From assembly GCF_009829325.1 (NCBI RefSeq), contig NZ_VUOS01000004.1:42665-106664 (forward strand): a stretch of DNA of 64,000 nt, written 5' to 3'. Each line of letters begins with the position of its first letter. The first letter of the stretch is position 1. A program made the position numbers and the translations under genes. The notes beneath the pieces were generated by a model. It worked only from the letters and a program-made list of their open reading frames with translations. It was not told the DNA's origin and ran no database searches. Positions 19,768 to 27,852 of this stretch are shown one piece after another. This DNA is from Nocardia sp. CY41 (lineage in GTDB: Bacteria > Actinomycetota > Actinomycetes > Mycobacteriales > Mycobacteriaceae).

Positions 19768-20238
19768 ATGCCTCCCAGTCTTGACGTCTACGTCCGGGTC
19801 CACCCCAGTGACCGCACCGCCGTGCTCTCCCGCTTCATCCACCGCTACGTCGACACCGAGAACCCGCAAGAGCCTCGTTTCGACGCCTTCGTCCGAACAT
19901 ACATCGCAGGCGAACCGGCTCCCGGCGACCTGGACGCTCTGGCGGAACTACGCCGCGATCCCTGCGCCGAAAGAGCATTCTCCCTCTACCTGCAAGCCAA
20001 CGATTACTACCAGGCCATCATCACCCTCACCGAGGAAAACGACCTCGTCCTCGGCCTGTCCCTGGACGACCCGGACAACGACCCCGCGACACTGTTCCAG
20101 GCTTCAGCGCTGATGGCAGCGCTGGCCCAGGAGTTCGGCGCCACGAGCGGCGTTGCGGGCGTGGAACTACCCCCGCCTCAAAGTATCTCGGAGTGGGCGG
20201 AGGACGCGCTCGTGATGCTGCGATACGAAAACGTTTGA
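19768..20238 (+). CDS. small acidic protein of unknown function (immunity-protein-like)
   Basis: 156 residues, strongly acidic, predicted soluble alpha/beta, no signal peptide. Starts ATG (MPPSLDVYVRVHPSD). Visible stretches include RFIHRYVDTENPQEPRFDAFVRTYI and LTEENDLVLGLSLDDPDNDP, the latter a calcium-like acidic loop by eye. I do not recognise the family. Its size, acidity and solitary place beside another acidic orphan gene resemble immunity proteins of polymorphic toxin systems, but no toxin gene is in view. Codon use is less GC-biased than that of the metabolic neighbours, which fits recent acquisition. Convergent with the next gene, 83 bases apart. Confidence 0.65.
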   Translation: MPPSLDVYVRVHPSDRTAVLSRFIHRYVDTENPQEPRFDAFVRTYIAGEPAPGDLDALAELRRDPCAERAFSLYLQANDYYQAIITLTEENDLVLGLSLDDPDNDPATLFQASALMAALAQEFGATSGVAGVELPPPQSISEWAEDALVMLRYENV

Positions 20239-20321
20239 ACATCCCTGATCGAGTGTGATGTCTACGGTCCCGCATTTCGACACCGCCGTTGGAGTGATGG
20301 CGCAGTGTCCTCGCTCAGACG

Positions 20322-20858
20322 TCAGACCGACCACCAAACAGGGGACAAGTTGATCGACCACACATCGCCCACTCTGTGCCCGGCAGGATCCTCCGCATCC
20401 ACATCGGCACATCCGTAAGGATCAGCGTCGGCGACGACGAAGACCCTCGCGCCGGACTCGGGGACCCTGTATCGGTGAATGTCGGTGGTCGTCGCGTCGT
20501 GGTCCGGTTCGATGCGATAGCCCAGGCCGGTGATGAGGGCAGCCAACTCGTCGAACCCAACCCGAGGTGCGAACTCGCCGTACTCGGTTCGGAGCAACAC
20601 TGGCACGGTGGATACCTCACCCGAGATCAGGCGGTGCGTCTGCACGCTGATGCCGAAGCAGGACCATTCGCCCTTGTCCTCCTCGAACGAAAGCTCCACA
20701 AGGCCGTAGTCCCGGCGCATGCGGGTCTGCACCCTGTCGTCGATATAGTCCGACCCCAGCTTCGCTTCCCACTCGGCAGGATTAGTGCCTATGCCGGCCT
20801 CCAACACTTCGCCACACGTCACGAAGTGGGCATAGAAACCCAGGTCTGACAACGACAT
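20322..20858 (-). CDS. small acidic protein of unknown function (possible immunity protein)
   Basis: 178 residues from ATG at 20858 (MSLSDLGFYAHFV); an in-frame GTG at 20879 would add seven residues and has a clearer upstream purine stretch, so the start is uncertain. Soluble, acidic, Trp/Tyr-rich. Segments such as YIDDRVQTRMRRDYGLVE, LSFEEDKGEWSCFGISVQTHRL and a C-terminal VWSINLSPVW look like immunity proteins of secreted toxin systems in actinomycetes, but I cannot name the family. It has no partner toxin here. The GGGGCC repeat tract lies about 45-145 bases upstream of its start, between it and the SDR gene on the same strand. Confidence 0.62.
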   Translation of the reverse strand: MSLSDLGFYAHFVTCGEVLEAGIGTNPAEWEAKLGSDYIDDRVQTRMRRDYGLVELSFEEDKGEWSCFGISVQTHRLISGEVSTVPVLLRTEYGEFAPRVGFDELAALITGLGYRIEPDHDATTTDIHRYRVPESGARVFVVADADPYGCADVDAEDPAGHRVGDVWSINLSPVWWSV

Positions 20859-20924
20859 CCTTTCGCTTGCCTTCCTCACGGGTCTGCGCCTCGTATCCGG
20901 CCGCGGACATCGCTATCGCTATCG

Positions 20925-21025
20925 CCGGGGCCGGGGCCGGGGCCGGGGCCGGGGCCGGGGCCGGGGCCGGGGCCGGGGCCGGGGCCGGGGCCGGGGCCGG
21001 GGCCGGGGCCGGGGCCGGGGCCGGG
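20925..21025. repeat. 16 perfect tandem CCGGGG (GGGGCC) hexanucleotides
   Basis: From 20925 to 21020 the hexamer repeats exactly 16 times, followed by a partial copy CCGGG to 21025. It is preceded by a degenerate ATCGCT ATCGCT ATCGCC run. The plus strand carries sixteen G4 runs and could form stacked G-quadruplexes; the minus strand reads CCCCGG. It begins 6 bases past the stop of the SDR gene and lies before the start of the orphan gene on the same strand. Such tracts vary in copy number by slippage. Confidence 0.97.
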
Positions 21026-21031
21026 AGCAGC

Positions 21032-21838
21032 CTACTCCCGGAGCGCGGCTTGGAAGCGGCGCATTCCGTCGAGCCAGCGATCGTAGTCGGAGCCCTTGTG
21101 GCGGTACATCTTCAGCACTTCCGGATGCGGAAGGATCAAGAAGCGTTCCTCGGCCACCCCGGCGAGCACGATCTCGGCGACCTCCTCCGGGGACAGCACC
21201 GCGCCCGCGCTCTTGACCGCCTTCACCGCGAGTTCCGCCTCGGCGGCGTGCTCGGGCGGAACGAGGCCGCCCTCCAGCAACTGCGTGTCCACGCCCATCG
21301 GGCACACGCAGCTCACCCGGACTCCCTGGTCGCCGTAAGTGACCGCCAGCCACTCGGCGAACCCGACGGCCGCGTGCTTGGACACCGCGTAGGGCGCCGA
21401 TCCGAGCTGGGTGAGCAGGCCCGCCGCCGACGCCGTGGCGACGAAGTAACCGCCGCCCCGCGCCAGCCATCCGGGAACGAGCAGCCGCGCGGCGCGGACG
21501 TGGGCCAGCACGTTGACCTCCAGCGCGGCCGACCACTGCTGGTCGGTACTGTCCAGACCCGCGCCGCCGCCGATCCCCGCGTTCGCGAAATACAGGTCGA
21601 CCGGCCCGAACTCCGCCTCGGCGCGATCGATCGACGTGCGGATCACCGTTTCGTCGGCCACATCTCCGCCGATCGCGACCGCCCCGGGCCCGAGAGACTC
21701 CGCGACTCGCGCCGCGCTCGCCTCGTCGAGGTCGGCGAGCACTACACGCGCACCGGCGGCGACGAGCCGGGCGGCCAGCGCCGCCCCGATCCCCGCGCCC
21801 GCCCCCGTGACAATGGCAACTTTGCCCGAAATCTCCAT
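21032..21838 (-). CDS. short-chain dehydrogenase/reductase
   Basis: 268 residues of classical SDR type. NAD(P) motif TGAGAGIG at residues 11-18, ADLDEAS after beta-2 suggesting NAD preference (Asp after the strand), NAG motif FANAGIG, and the catalytic triad Ser137, Tyr150 and Lys154 (YAVSK). The C-terminal part LILPHPEVLKMYRHKGSDYDRWLDGMRR is characteristic of a subgroup common in mycobacteria and Nocardia. Substrate unknown. Start ATG at 21838. A GGGGCC repeat follows its stop almost immediately, so transcripts would run into (CCCCGG)n RNA. Confidence 0.9.
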   Translation of the reverse strand: MEISGKVAIVTGAGAGIGAALAARLVAAGARVVLADLDEASAARVAESLGPGAVAIGGDVADETVIRTSIDRAEAEFGPVDLYFANAGIGGGAGLDSTDQQWSAALEVNVLAHVRAARLLVPGWLARGGGYFVATASAAGLLTQLGSAPYAVSKHAAVGFAEWLAVTYGDQGVRVSCVCPMGVDTQLLEGGLVPPEHAAEAELAVKAVKSAGAVLSPEEVAEIVLAGVAEERFLILPHPEVLKMYRHKGSDYDRWLDGMRRFQAALRE

Positions 21839-21941
21839 CCCCGCACCCTAGCGGGGCCGCACCGGCCCGCTGTCGAGCATCCGGCGACACCGCCTCGGGC
21901 TGCGGTGGCGAAGAGCGGCGGCCGGAATGCCGCGCCGGTGG

Positions 21942-22433
21942 TCAGCCGGAATTCGCCAGCCGGTCCAGCAGCGGGGCGGTGCGCGGACCGACCAGCTCGC
22001 GCATCACCAGCGCCATGTTGGTCCGCTCGACGCCGGGGATCTTGAGAATTTGCCCGGCGATGCGATACAGGTCGTCGGCGTCCTGGGCTACCACCCGCAC
22101 CGTGAGATCGGTGAGTCCGGTCATGCCGCACACCTCGGTGACCTCGGGCACCTCGGCCAGTTCGTCCACCACCGAGTCCAGCCGGTGCTGATCGACGACG
22201 ACCGCGACGAATGCCGCCAGCGGATAGCCGAGCGCGCGCGGCTCGACGCGCCGCTCGAAGCTGCCCAGCACGCCGCCCGCCTCCCAGCGGGACAAGCGGG
22301 CCTGCACGGTGTTGCGGGACAGGCCGAGCCGCGTGGCCAGCTCCACACCCGTCGCCCTGGGGTTGGCGACCAGTTCCAGCAACAGCCTGGCGTCGGTGGC
22401 GTCCAGGCTCACGCCGACGTTTTCTCTGGTCAT
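21942..22433 (-). CDS. Lrp/AsnC-family transcriptional regulator
   Basis: 163 residues from ATG at 22433. N-terminal winged helix: LDATDARLLLELVANPRA, then LATRLGLSRNTVQARLSRWE (recognition helix about residues 35-55). C-terminal RAM ligand domain from about 75: YPLAAFVAVVVDQ and VTEVCGMTGLTDLTVRV. Divergent from the branched-chain 2-oxoacid dehydrogenase operon with about 150 bases between starts, the layout expected of an Lrp-type regulator of amino-acid catabolism (BkdR-like). The intergenic region contains GAAT-N5-ATTC and several ATTCTG/GCATTC elements that could be binding sites. The effector (valine, leucine or a keto acid) is inference. Confidence 0.88.
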   Translation of the reverse strand: MTRENVGVSLDATDARLLLELVANPRATGVELATRLGLSRNTVQARLSRWEAGGVLGSFERRVEPRALGYPLAAFVAVVVDQHRLDSVVDELAEVPEVTEVCGMTGLTDLTVRVVAQDADDLYRIAGQILKIPGVERTNMALVMRELVGPRTAPLLDRLANSG

Positions 22434-22565
22434 ACCACGCAGTATGACATCACGCCGGGGTGCCGAATTGAGCATTCTGCCCATCCGCCGGTCGGCCACT
22501 TGCGCAGTCCGCATTCGGGTGGATGCTGTGAGGTAGACCACATTCTGTGCGTCGACGACCTGGTG

Positions 22566-22576
22566 AGGAGGTGATC
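22566..22576 (+). promoter_or_regulatory. near-perfect Shine-Dalgarno of bkdA
   Basis: AGGAGGTGATC is complementary to the 3' end of 16S rRNA over eleven bases and sits five bases before the ATG at 22581. It fixes the start of the E1 alpha gene and predicts strong translation. Confidence 0.8.
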
Positions 22577-22580
22577 GCCC

Positions 22581-23693
22581 ATGCCGGGCAAGACCGAATT
22601 CGCGGTGCAGTTGGTCCAGCCGGACGGTCGCCGCGTCCTCGATCGCGAGCACGCCGCGCTGGTCGCCGACGTCGGGCCGGAGCAGGTGCGGGCGCTGTAC
22701 GAGGACATGGTGGTCACCCGACGGATCGACGTCGAGGCCACCGCGCTGCAACGGCAAGGCCAGCTCGGCCTGTGGGCGCCCCTGCTCGGGCAGGAGGCCG
22801 CCCAGGTCGGCTCCGCGCACGCGCTGCATCCCGACGACTACGTGTTCTGCAGCTACCGCGAGACGGCGGTCGCCTACTGCCGCGGCGTGCCGCCCACCGA
22901 TCTGACCCGGCTGTGGCGCGGCGTCGCCCATCACTGCTGGGATCCGCACGCGGTGAACATGACCAATCCCAACATCGTCGTGGGCTCCCAAGGTCTGCAC
23001 GCGACCGGATACGCCTTCGCCGCCCACTTGGACGGCGCCGAGATCGCCACGATCGCCTATTTCGGCGACGGCGCCAGCAGCCAGGGTGATCTGGCCGAAG
23101 CGCTCGGTTTCGCCGCGTCCTGGAGCGCGCCCGTCGTCTTCTTCTGCCAGAACAACCAGTGGGCGATCAGCGCGCCGGTGCGGGTACAGAGCGCGACGCC
23201 GATCGCCCGCCGCGCGTACGGCTACGGCATGCCGGGCAGGCAGGTCGACGGCAACGATGTGCTCGCCGTGCTCGCCGTGACCAGGCAGGCGATCGCGCGG
23301 GCGCGCTCCGGCGGCGGCCCCTCGTTGATCGAGGCGCTCACCTACCGGATGGGTCCGCACACCACGGCGGACGATCCCACCCGTTACCGCTCGGCCGCCG
23401 AGACCGAGCAATGGGCGCGACGCGATCCGATCGATCGAATCCGCAGGCTGCTCGAGCGCGAGGGCCACTGGGACGACGCGTTCGCACGCCGGGTCGCCGA
23501 CCGGTCGGACGCGGTGGCCCGGGCAGTGCGCGCCGCGACGGTCGGCCTGCCAGATCCCGCGCCGAGCGAGCTGTTCGACCACGTCTACACCACACCGCAT
23601 CCGCTGATCACCGAACAGCGGCGGGCGTACGCGGAGTATCTGGCCGGCGATCCCGGCGGCTCCTCCGCACGAGGAGAAGGAGTCCCGCGATGA
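22581..23693 (+). CDS. bkdA: branched-chain 2-oxoacid dehydrogenase E1 alpha subunit
   Basis: 370 residues. With the beta subunit it decarboxylates branched-chain 2-oxoacids from Val, Leu and Ile on thiamin diphosphate and passes the acyl group to the E2 lipoyl arm. TPP motif: IAYFGDGASSQGDLAEAL near residues 160-175, ending in CQNNQWAISAPV near 190. LLGQEAAQVGSAHAL and YRMGPHTTADDPTRYR (phosphorylation-loop region in E1) are typical. Divergent Lrp regulator upstream; stop overlaps the E1 beta start by ATGA. Pyruvate dehydrogenase of the same fold is an alternative, but the linkage to an Lrp regulator and valine genes favours the branched-chain enzyme. Confidence 0.9.
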   Translation: MPGKTEFAVQLVQPDGRRVLDREHAALVADVGPEQVRALYEDMVVTRRIDVEATALQRQGQLGLWAPLLGQEAAQVGSAHALHPDDYVFCSYRETAVAYCRGVPPTDLTRLWRGVAHHCWDPHAVNMTNPNIVVGSQGLHATGYAFAAHLDGAEIATIAYFGDGASSQGDLAEALGFAASWSAPVVFFCQNNQWAISAPVRVQSATPIARRAYGYGMPGRQVDGNDVLAVLAVTRQAIARARSGGGPSLIEALTYRMGPHTTADDPTRYRSAAETEQWARRDPIDRIRRLLEREGHWDDAFARRVADRSDAVARAVRAATVGLPDPAPSELFDHVYTTPHPLITEQRRAYAEYLAGDPGGSSARGEGVPR

Positions 23694-24673
23694 TCACCAC
23701 CTTCGCCGCCGCGCTCAACACCGGCTTGCGCCGCGCGCTGGAGGATGATCCGAAGGTCCTGTTGATGGGCGAGGACATCGGCCGTCTCGGCGGGGTGTTC
23801 CGGGTGACCGACACGTTGCAGAAGGACTTCGGCGACAACCGCGTCATCGACACGCCGCTGGCCGAATCGGGCATCGTGGGAACGGCTTTCGGCATGGCGC
23901 TGCGCGGCTACCGGCCGGTGTGCGAGATCCAGTTCGACGGGTTCGTCTATCCCGCGTTCGACCAGATCGTCTCGCACGTGGCCAAGATCAATTACCGGAC
24001 GCAGGGAAAAGTGCACGCGCCGCTGACTATCCGCATACCGTTCGGCGGCGGCATCGGCTCGGTCGAGCACCACTCCGAATCGCCCGAGGTCTATTTCGCG
24101 CACACCGCCGGGCTGCGCGTGGTCACACCGAGCAACCCCGCGGACGCCTATTCGATGATCCGCGCGGCGATCGCGCTGAACGACCCGGTGATCTTCTTCG
24201 AGCCCAAGCGCAGGTACTGGGACAAGGCCGACGTCGACTTCGCCGCGCTCGACCGCGACGGCGGCCTGCCCCTGGATCGCGCACGCGTGTGCACGACGGG
24301 TTCGGACGCGACCGTCGTCGCCTACGGCGGAACCGTGGCGACCGCGCTGTCGGCCGCGCGGATCGCCGCGCGGGAAGGACACACGCTCGAGGTGATCGAC
24401 CTGCGCAGCCTCTCGCCGATCGACTTCGACACCGTCGAGGAGTCGGTCGCGAAGACGGGGCGGCTGATCGTCACACACGAGGCGCCGGTGTTCGCCGGAC
24501 TCGGGGCCGAGATCGCCGCGCGGATCACCGAGCGCTGCTTCTATCACCTGGAAGCGCCGGTGCTGCGCGTCGGCGGGTTCGACATCCCCTACCCCCCGGC
24601 TAAGCTCGAGAAGCACCACCTGCCCGACCCAGACCGCATTCTCGACGCGGTCGACCGTTCCCTCGCCGCGTGA
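23690..24673 (+). CDS. bkdB: branched-chain 2-oxoacid dehydrogenase E1 beta subunit
   Basis: 327 residues, standard length. Transketolase-type pyrimidine-binding domain at about 3-180 with LMGEDIGRLGGVFRVT and DTPLAESGIVGTAFGMA, then the C-terminal transketolase domain with DATVVAYGGTV, VIDLRSLSPIDFDTVEESV and THEAPVFAGLGAEIAA. HHSESPEVYFAHTAGL is the usual conserved stretch near residue 130. Pairs with E1 alpha in an alpha2beta2 heterotetramer. Start ATG at 23690 overlaps the alpha stop; E2 begins 30 bases after its stop. Confidence 0.92.
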   Translation: MITTFAAALNTGLRRALEDDPKVLLMGEDIGRLGGVFRVTDTLQKDFGDNRVIDTPLAESGIVGTAFGMALRGYRPVCEIQFDGFVYPAFDQIVSHVAKINYRTQGKVHAPLTIRIPFGGGIGSVEHHSESPEVYFAHTAGLRVVTPSNPADAYSMIRAAIALNDPVIFFEPKRRYWDKADVDFAALDRDGGLPLDRARVCTTGSDATVVAYGGTVATALSAARIAAREGHTLEVIDLRSLSPIDFDTVEESVAKTGRLIVTHEAPVFAGLGAEIAARITERCFYHLEAPVLRVGGFDIPYPPAKLEKHHLPDPDRILDAVDRSLAA

Positions 24674-24703
24674 GGCGGGCTTCGCCGTAGTGAGAGGTGC
24701 CGC

Positions 24704-26200
24704 GTGGAAAACCATGCCCGCCAGGATCTTCCGGCGTCCGTGCTGGAGTTCCGGCTACCCGACCTCGGGGAGGGCTTGACCGACGCCGAACTGGTGTCGT
24801 GGGCGGTGGCGGTCGGCGACACGGTCGAGTTGAACCAGCCCATCGCCGACGTGGAGACGGCCAAAGCGGTCGTCTCGTTGCCGTCGCCGTTCGCGGGCCG
24901 GGTGATCGAACTGCTGGCGCGGCCGGGCGACACCGTCGCGGTCGGGGCGCCACTCATCCGCGTCCAGGCGGCCGGAGCCGACGACACGAGCGAGACGGGC
25001 CGTACTTCGGTCTTGGTCGGCTACGGCCCCGAGGCGGAGGCGACGTCCCGGCGGCGTCCTCCTGTCGGGTCGGGCGTTTCGCGGCCGGACGGCGGAGAGG
25101 GGAAAGTGCCCGGCGCTTCGCGGTCCGACACCCTGGGCGATCGGGCGGCGGAACCCCAGGTCTCGCGATCCGACACCACGGCCGATCAAGCCGCAGAACC
25201 CAAGGTCTCGCGATCCGACACCGTGGGCGATCAAGCCGCAGAACCCAAGGTTTCGCGGTCTGGCGCCGCGGGCGGTCCGACCGAGCACCAACCGGAGACC
25301 GGGCTCGGCGCGGCGCGCGCGGCAGCGACGCCCGCCGCGCGGAAACTGGCTCGCGAACTCGGCCTCGACCTGTGGTTCATCGCGGGTTCGGGGCCCGGCG
25401 GCGCGGTCACCGTCGAGGACGTGCGCGGCGCGGTGCCCGTCTCGCAGCCGCGTCCGGCCGAACCGGCCACCGTTCCGGCCGAAGCGGTCCGGCCGTCCGC
25501 GCGCGAGGAACGCGCCCCGATCGGGGGCATCCGCAAACGCACCGCCGCGGCGATGCTGACCAGCGCGCGGACCATCCCGCAGGCCAGCACGTTCGTGACC
25601 GCGGACTGCACCGCCTCGATGGAACTACTCGATCATCTGCGCGGCACGAAATCCTTCGCGGGCCTGCCCCTGACCCCGCTGGCCCTGGTCGCCAAGGCGA
25701 CGCTGATCGCGCTCGCCGACTTCCCCGGCATGAACGTCTACTGGGACGAAACCGCTCAGGAGATCGTCACCAAGCACTACGTCAATCTCGGCATCGCGGT
25801 GGCCACCGAGCGCGGGCTGCTGGTCCCGAACATCAAAGACGCGCAGACGCTCAACCTGCGCGACCTCACCCGGGAAATCGGCTGGCTCGCCGACACCGCC
25901 CGCGCGGGCGACGCGACACCCGCCGACCTGCGCGGCGGCACGTTCACCATCACCAACGTCGGCGTCTTCGGCGTGGACGCCGGTGTTCCGCTGGTCAATC
26001 CGGGCGAGGCCGCGATCCTGTGCCTCGGCTCGATCGGCAGGCGACCGTGGGTGGTGCGCGACGAGATCGCGATCCGGTGGGTGACCACCCTCGGCGTGAG
26101 CTTCGATCACCGCATGATCGACGGCGAGCTCGCGGCCCGCTTCCTGGCCGCCGTCGGAGGATTCCTGGAAGACCCGCTCACTCTGCTCAGCCGCGCGTGA
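24704..26200 (+). CDS. bkdC: dihydrolipoamide acyltransferase E2 of the branched-chain 2-oxoacid dehydrogenase
   Basis: 498 residues from GTG at 24704. Lipoyl domain at about 12-88 with the modified lysine in VETAKAVVS (Lys54). Residues about 100-200 are a flexible linker that contains 3.3 copies of a 15-residue repeat (ASRSDTxGDxAAEPx). The peripheral-subunit-binding domain at about 203-240 reads ATPAARKLARELGLDL...GPGGAVTVEDV. The catalytic acyltransferase domain follows, with IGGIRKRTAAAML and the active site SFDHRMIDG near residue 470. Transfers the branched acyl group to CoA, giving isobutyryl-, isovaleryl- or 2-methylbutyryl-CoA. No E3 gene is present, so the cell presumably uses the general lipoamide dehydrogenase encoded elsewhere. 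Confidence 0.92.
   Translation: MENHARQDLPASVLEFRLPDLGEGLTDAELVSWAVAVGDTVELNQPIADVETAKAVVSLPSPFAGRVIELLARPGDTVAVGAPLIRVQAAGADDTSETGRTSVLVGYGPEAEATSRRRPPVGSGVSRPDGGEGKVPGASRSDTLGDRAAEPQVSRSDTTADQAAEPKVSRSDTVGDQAAEPKVSRSGAAGGPTEHQPETGLGAARAAATPAARKLARELGLDLWFIAGSGPGGAVTVEDVRGAVPVSQPRPAEPATVPAEAVRPSAREERAPIGGIRKRTAAAMLTSARTIPQASTFVTADCTASMELLDHLRGTKSFAGLPLTPLALVAKATLIALADFPGMNVYWDETAQEIVTKHYVNLGIAVATERGLLVPNIKDAQTLNLRDLTREIGWLADTARAGDATPADLRGGTFTITNVGVFGVDAGVPLVNPGEAAILCLGSIGRRPWVVRDEIAIRWVTTLGVSFDHRMIDGELAARFLAAVGGFLEDPLTLLSRA
25115..25263 (+). repeat. 45-bp in-frame tandem repeats in the E2 linker
   Basis: Units at 25115-25159, 25160-25204 and 25205-25249, with a partial fourth from 25250. 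The last two full units are nearly identical in DNA. They encode VSRSDTxxDQAAEPK-like 15-mers and lengthen the hinge between the lipoyl and subunit-binding domains; copy number is likely to vary between strains. Confidence 0.9.
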
Positions 26201-26218
26201 CGCCGGTGCCCGCGGCCG

Positions 26219-26641
26219 TCAGTCCGTGACGAGCGCCGCCGCGGCCGTGCGGATGACTTCCGGGATCTCGACCGGCTCGCGAGTCTCGGCGTCCACGTAG
26301 ACGTGCACGAAGACCCCGGTGGCCGACAGTTCCAGCGCGCCGTCGCCCTCGCGGAAGATGGCCAGATCGTAGGTGATGCTGGAGCGCCCGAGCCGGGAGA
26401 TGCGCAGCCCGACCTGCAACTGGTCCGGGAAGCTGATCGAGCCGAGATACCGGCAGGAGGTCTGCGCCACCACGCCGAGCGCGGGCAGGTCGCGGATGTC
26501 GGTTCCGGTGGCGTGCATCAACCACGCGTTGACCGCGGTGTCGAAGTACGAGTAGTAGGTCACGTTGTTCACGTGCCCGTAGTGGTCGTTGTCGGCCCAC
26601 CGGGTCGGCACCGGCCAGAGCACCGGATACTGCTGCGTCAC
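26219..26641 (-). CDS. acyl-CoA thioesterase of the hotdog (4HBT/YbgC-FadM) family
   Basis: 140 residues. The motif TRWADNDHYGHVNNVTYYSYFD near residues 13-35 is the classic 4-hydroxybenzoyl-CoA thioesterase signature, with the catalytic Asp in ADND. The remainder (GVVAQTSCRYLGSISFPDQL, SSITYDLAIFREGD) fits the single-hotdog fold. Would hydrolyse an acyl-CoA in the cytosol; chain length not predictable. Its ATG overlaps the stop of the AraC regulator by four bases, so the two form an operon and the regulator may control it. Convergent with the bkd operon, 18 bases from bkdC. Confidence 0.9.
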   Translation of the reverse strand: MTQQYPVLWPVPTRWADNDHYGHVNNVTYYSYFDTAVNAWLMHATGTDIRDLPALGVVAQTSCRYLGSISFPDQLQVGLRISRLGRSSITYDLAIFREGDGALELSATGVFVHVYVDAETREPVEIPEVIRTAAAALVTD

Positions 26642-27600
26642 CCGGCCGACGATAGCTCAGCGGCGACGACGCCCAGCCGGTGGTCGCGCGGGGAGACGCC
26701 GAAGTGCCGCTTGAACGCGGTGCTCAACGCGAACGCGCTGCCGTAGCCGACTTGCCGCGCGATGGCCTCGATCGTGGCGTCGGACTCCTGCAGCAGATCG
26801 GCGGCCAGCGCCAGCCGCCATTCGGTGAGGAAGGCCATCGGCGGCTCGCCCACCAGATCGGTGAACCGGCGCGCCAACGCGGCCCGCGACATTCCCACCG
26901 CCTCGGCCAGGCCCGCGACCGTCCACCCGTGCGCCGGATTGTGCTGCAACAGGCGCAAAGCCTTGCCGACCAGCGGGTCGCCGTACGCGCGGTACCAGCC
27001 GGGCGCGTCGTTGCGAGCGAACCAGGCGCGCAGCGCCGCGATCAGCACCAGATCCAGCAGGCGGTCCAGCACCGCGCTCTGCGCGGGCTGGTCCCTGGTC
27101 ACCTCGTCGACCAGGATGTCGAGCACCCGGCTGTCGAACTCGCCGCGCCGCAACACCAGCACCGGCGGGAGCGCGCGCAGCAGGCGCAGGCCGGCCGCGC
27201 CCGCGGACTCGTAGGTCCCGGTCACCATGAGCGTCGCGCCGTCCGGATCGGTCCCCCACTGCCGGACACCCAGACTCAATGTCTCGCAGAGGATCTCGCC
27301 GTCCGGCGTCTTCGTCACCTGACCGGGATGGATGATGATCTGCGGTTCGGTCGCCGGGTCGTCGGCCACCGTGTACGGCGCGGGTCCGCGGAAGACGGCG
27401 ACGTCGCCCGCGCCCAGCCGGCGCGGCGCGCTCTCGTCGGTGACGATCCACGCGCCGCCGCGGATCATCGACAGCACGGTCAGCGGGGCCTCGTCCTGGA
27501 TGCGCAGCGACCACGGCGGATTCAGCAGCGAACACATCAGGAACGCGCCGCGCGCGCGAGGGCCTTCGAGCAGACTGGCGAGCGCATCCACGTTGTCCAC
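26638..27600 (-). CDS. AraC-family transcriptional regulator with N-terminal cupin
   Basis: 320 residues from GTG at 27600. The N-terminal part (about 1-190) is a cupin of the AraC-binding type: SLRIQDEAPLTVLSMIRGGAW, GAGDVAVFRGPAPYTVADD. The C-terminal part (about 215-312) holds two helix-turn-helices: WTVAGLAEAVGMSRAALARRF and IEAIARQVGYGSAFALSTAFKRHFGVSPRDHR, the standard AraC signature. The inducer is unknown. It overlaps the thioesterase gene and is divergent from the MFS transporter with about 250 bases between the starts, so it may act on both. Confidence 0.92.
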   Translation of the reverse strand: MDNVDALASLLEGPRARGAFLMCSLLNPPWSLRIQDEAPLTVLSMIRGGAWIVTDESAPRRLGAGDVAVFRGPAPYTVADDPATEPQIIIHPGQVTKTPDGEILCETLSLGVRQWGTDPDGATLMVTGTYESAGAAGLRLLRALPPVLVLRRGEFDSRVLDILVDEVTRDQPAQSAVLDRLLDLVLIAALRAWFARNDAPGWYRAYGDPLVGKALRLLQHNPAHGWTVAGLAEAVGMSRAALARRFTDLVGEPPMAFLTEWRLALAADLLQESDATIEAIARQVGYGSAFALSTAFKRHFGVSPRDHRLGVVAAELSSAG

Positions 27601-27852
27601 GGTAGACGATCACGCATGATCACGCGCCGTTGAGCCACGTGCCGTCTCGACCTCCTTGTGGGCCGCAGCCACCACGGAGACCTGGAAATGTTCCGACCAT
27701 CTGTGACGTTCGACATAGTGAAAGAGACTCGCTCGCGGACGTGACGCGCAGTGTCGAGCGTCCCGCACGGCCGCACGACCAGGTCGACGATGCCCTGGGC
27801 CGGTTCCGCGGGCGAGGCCGGCCGCGGCGGATGTTCTCCCGGTACCGTCGAC

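Noticed and set aside
20867..22045. A 392-codon plus-strand frame running through the GGGGCC array (Gly-Ala repeat)
   Set aside because: The hexamer opens every frame that crosses it; the remainder is antisense to the SDR gene.
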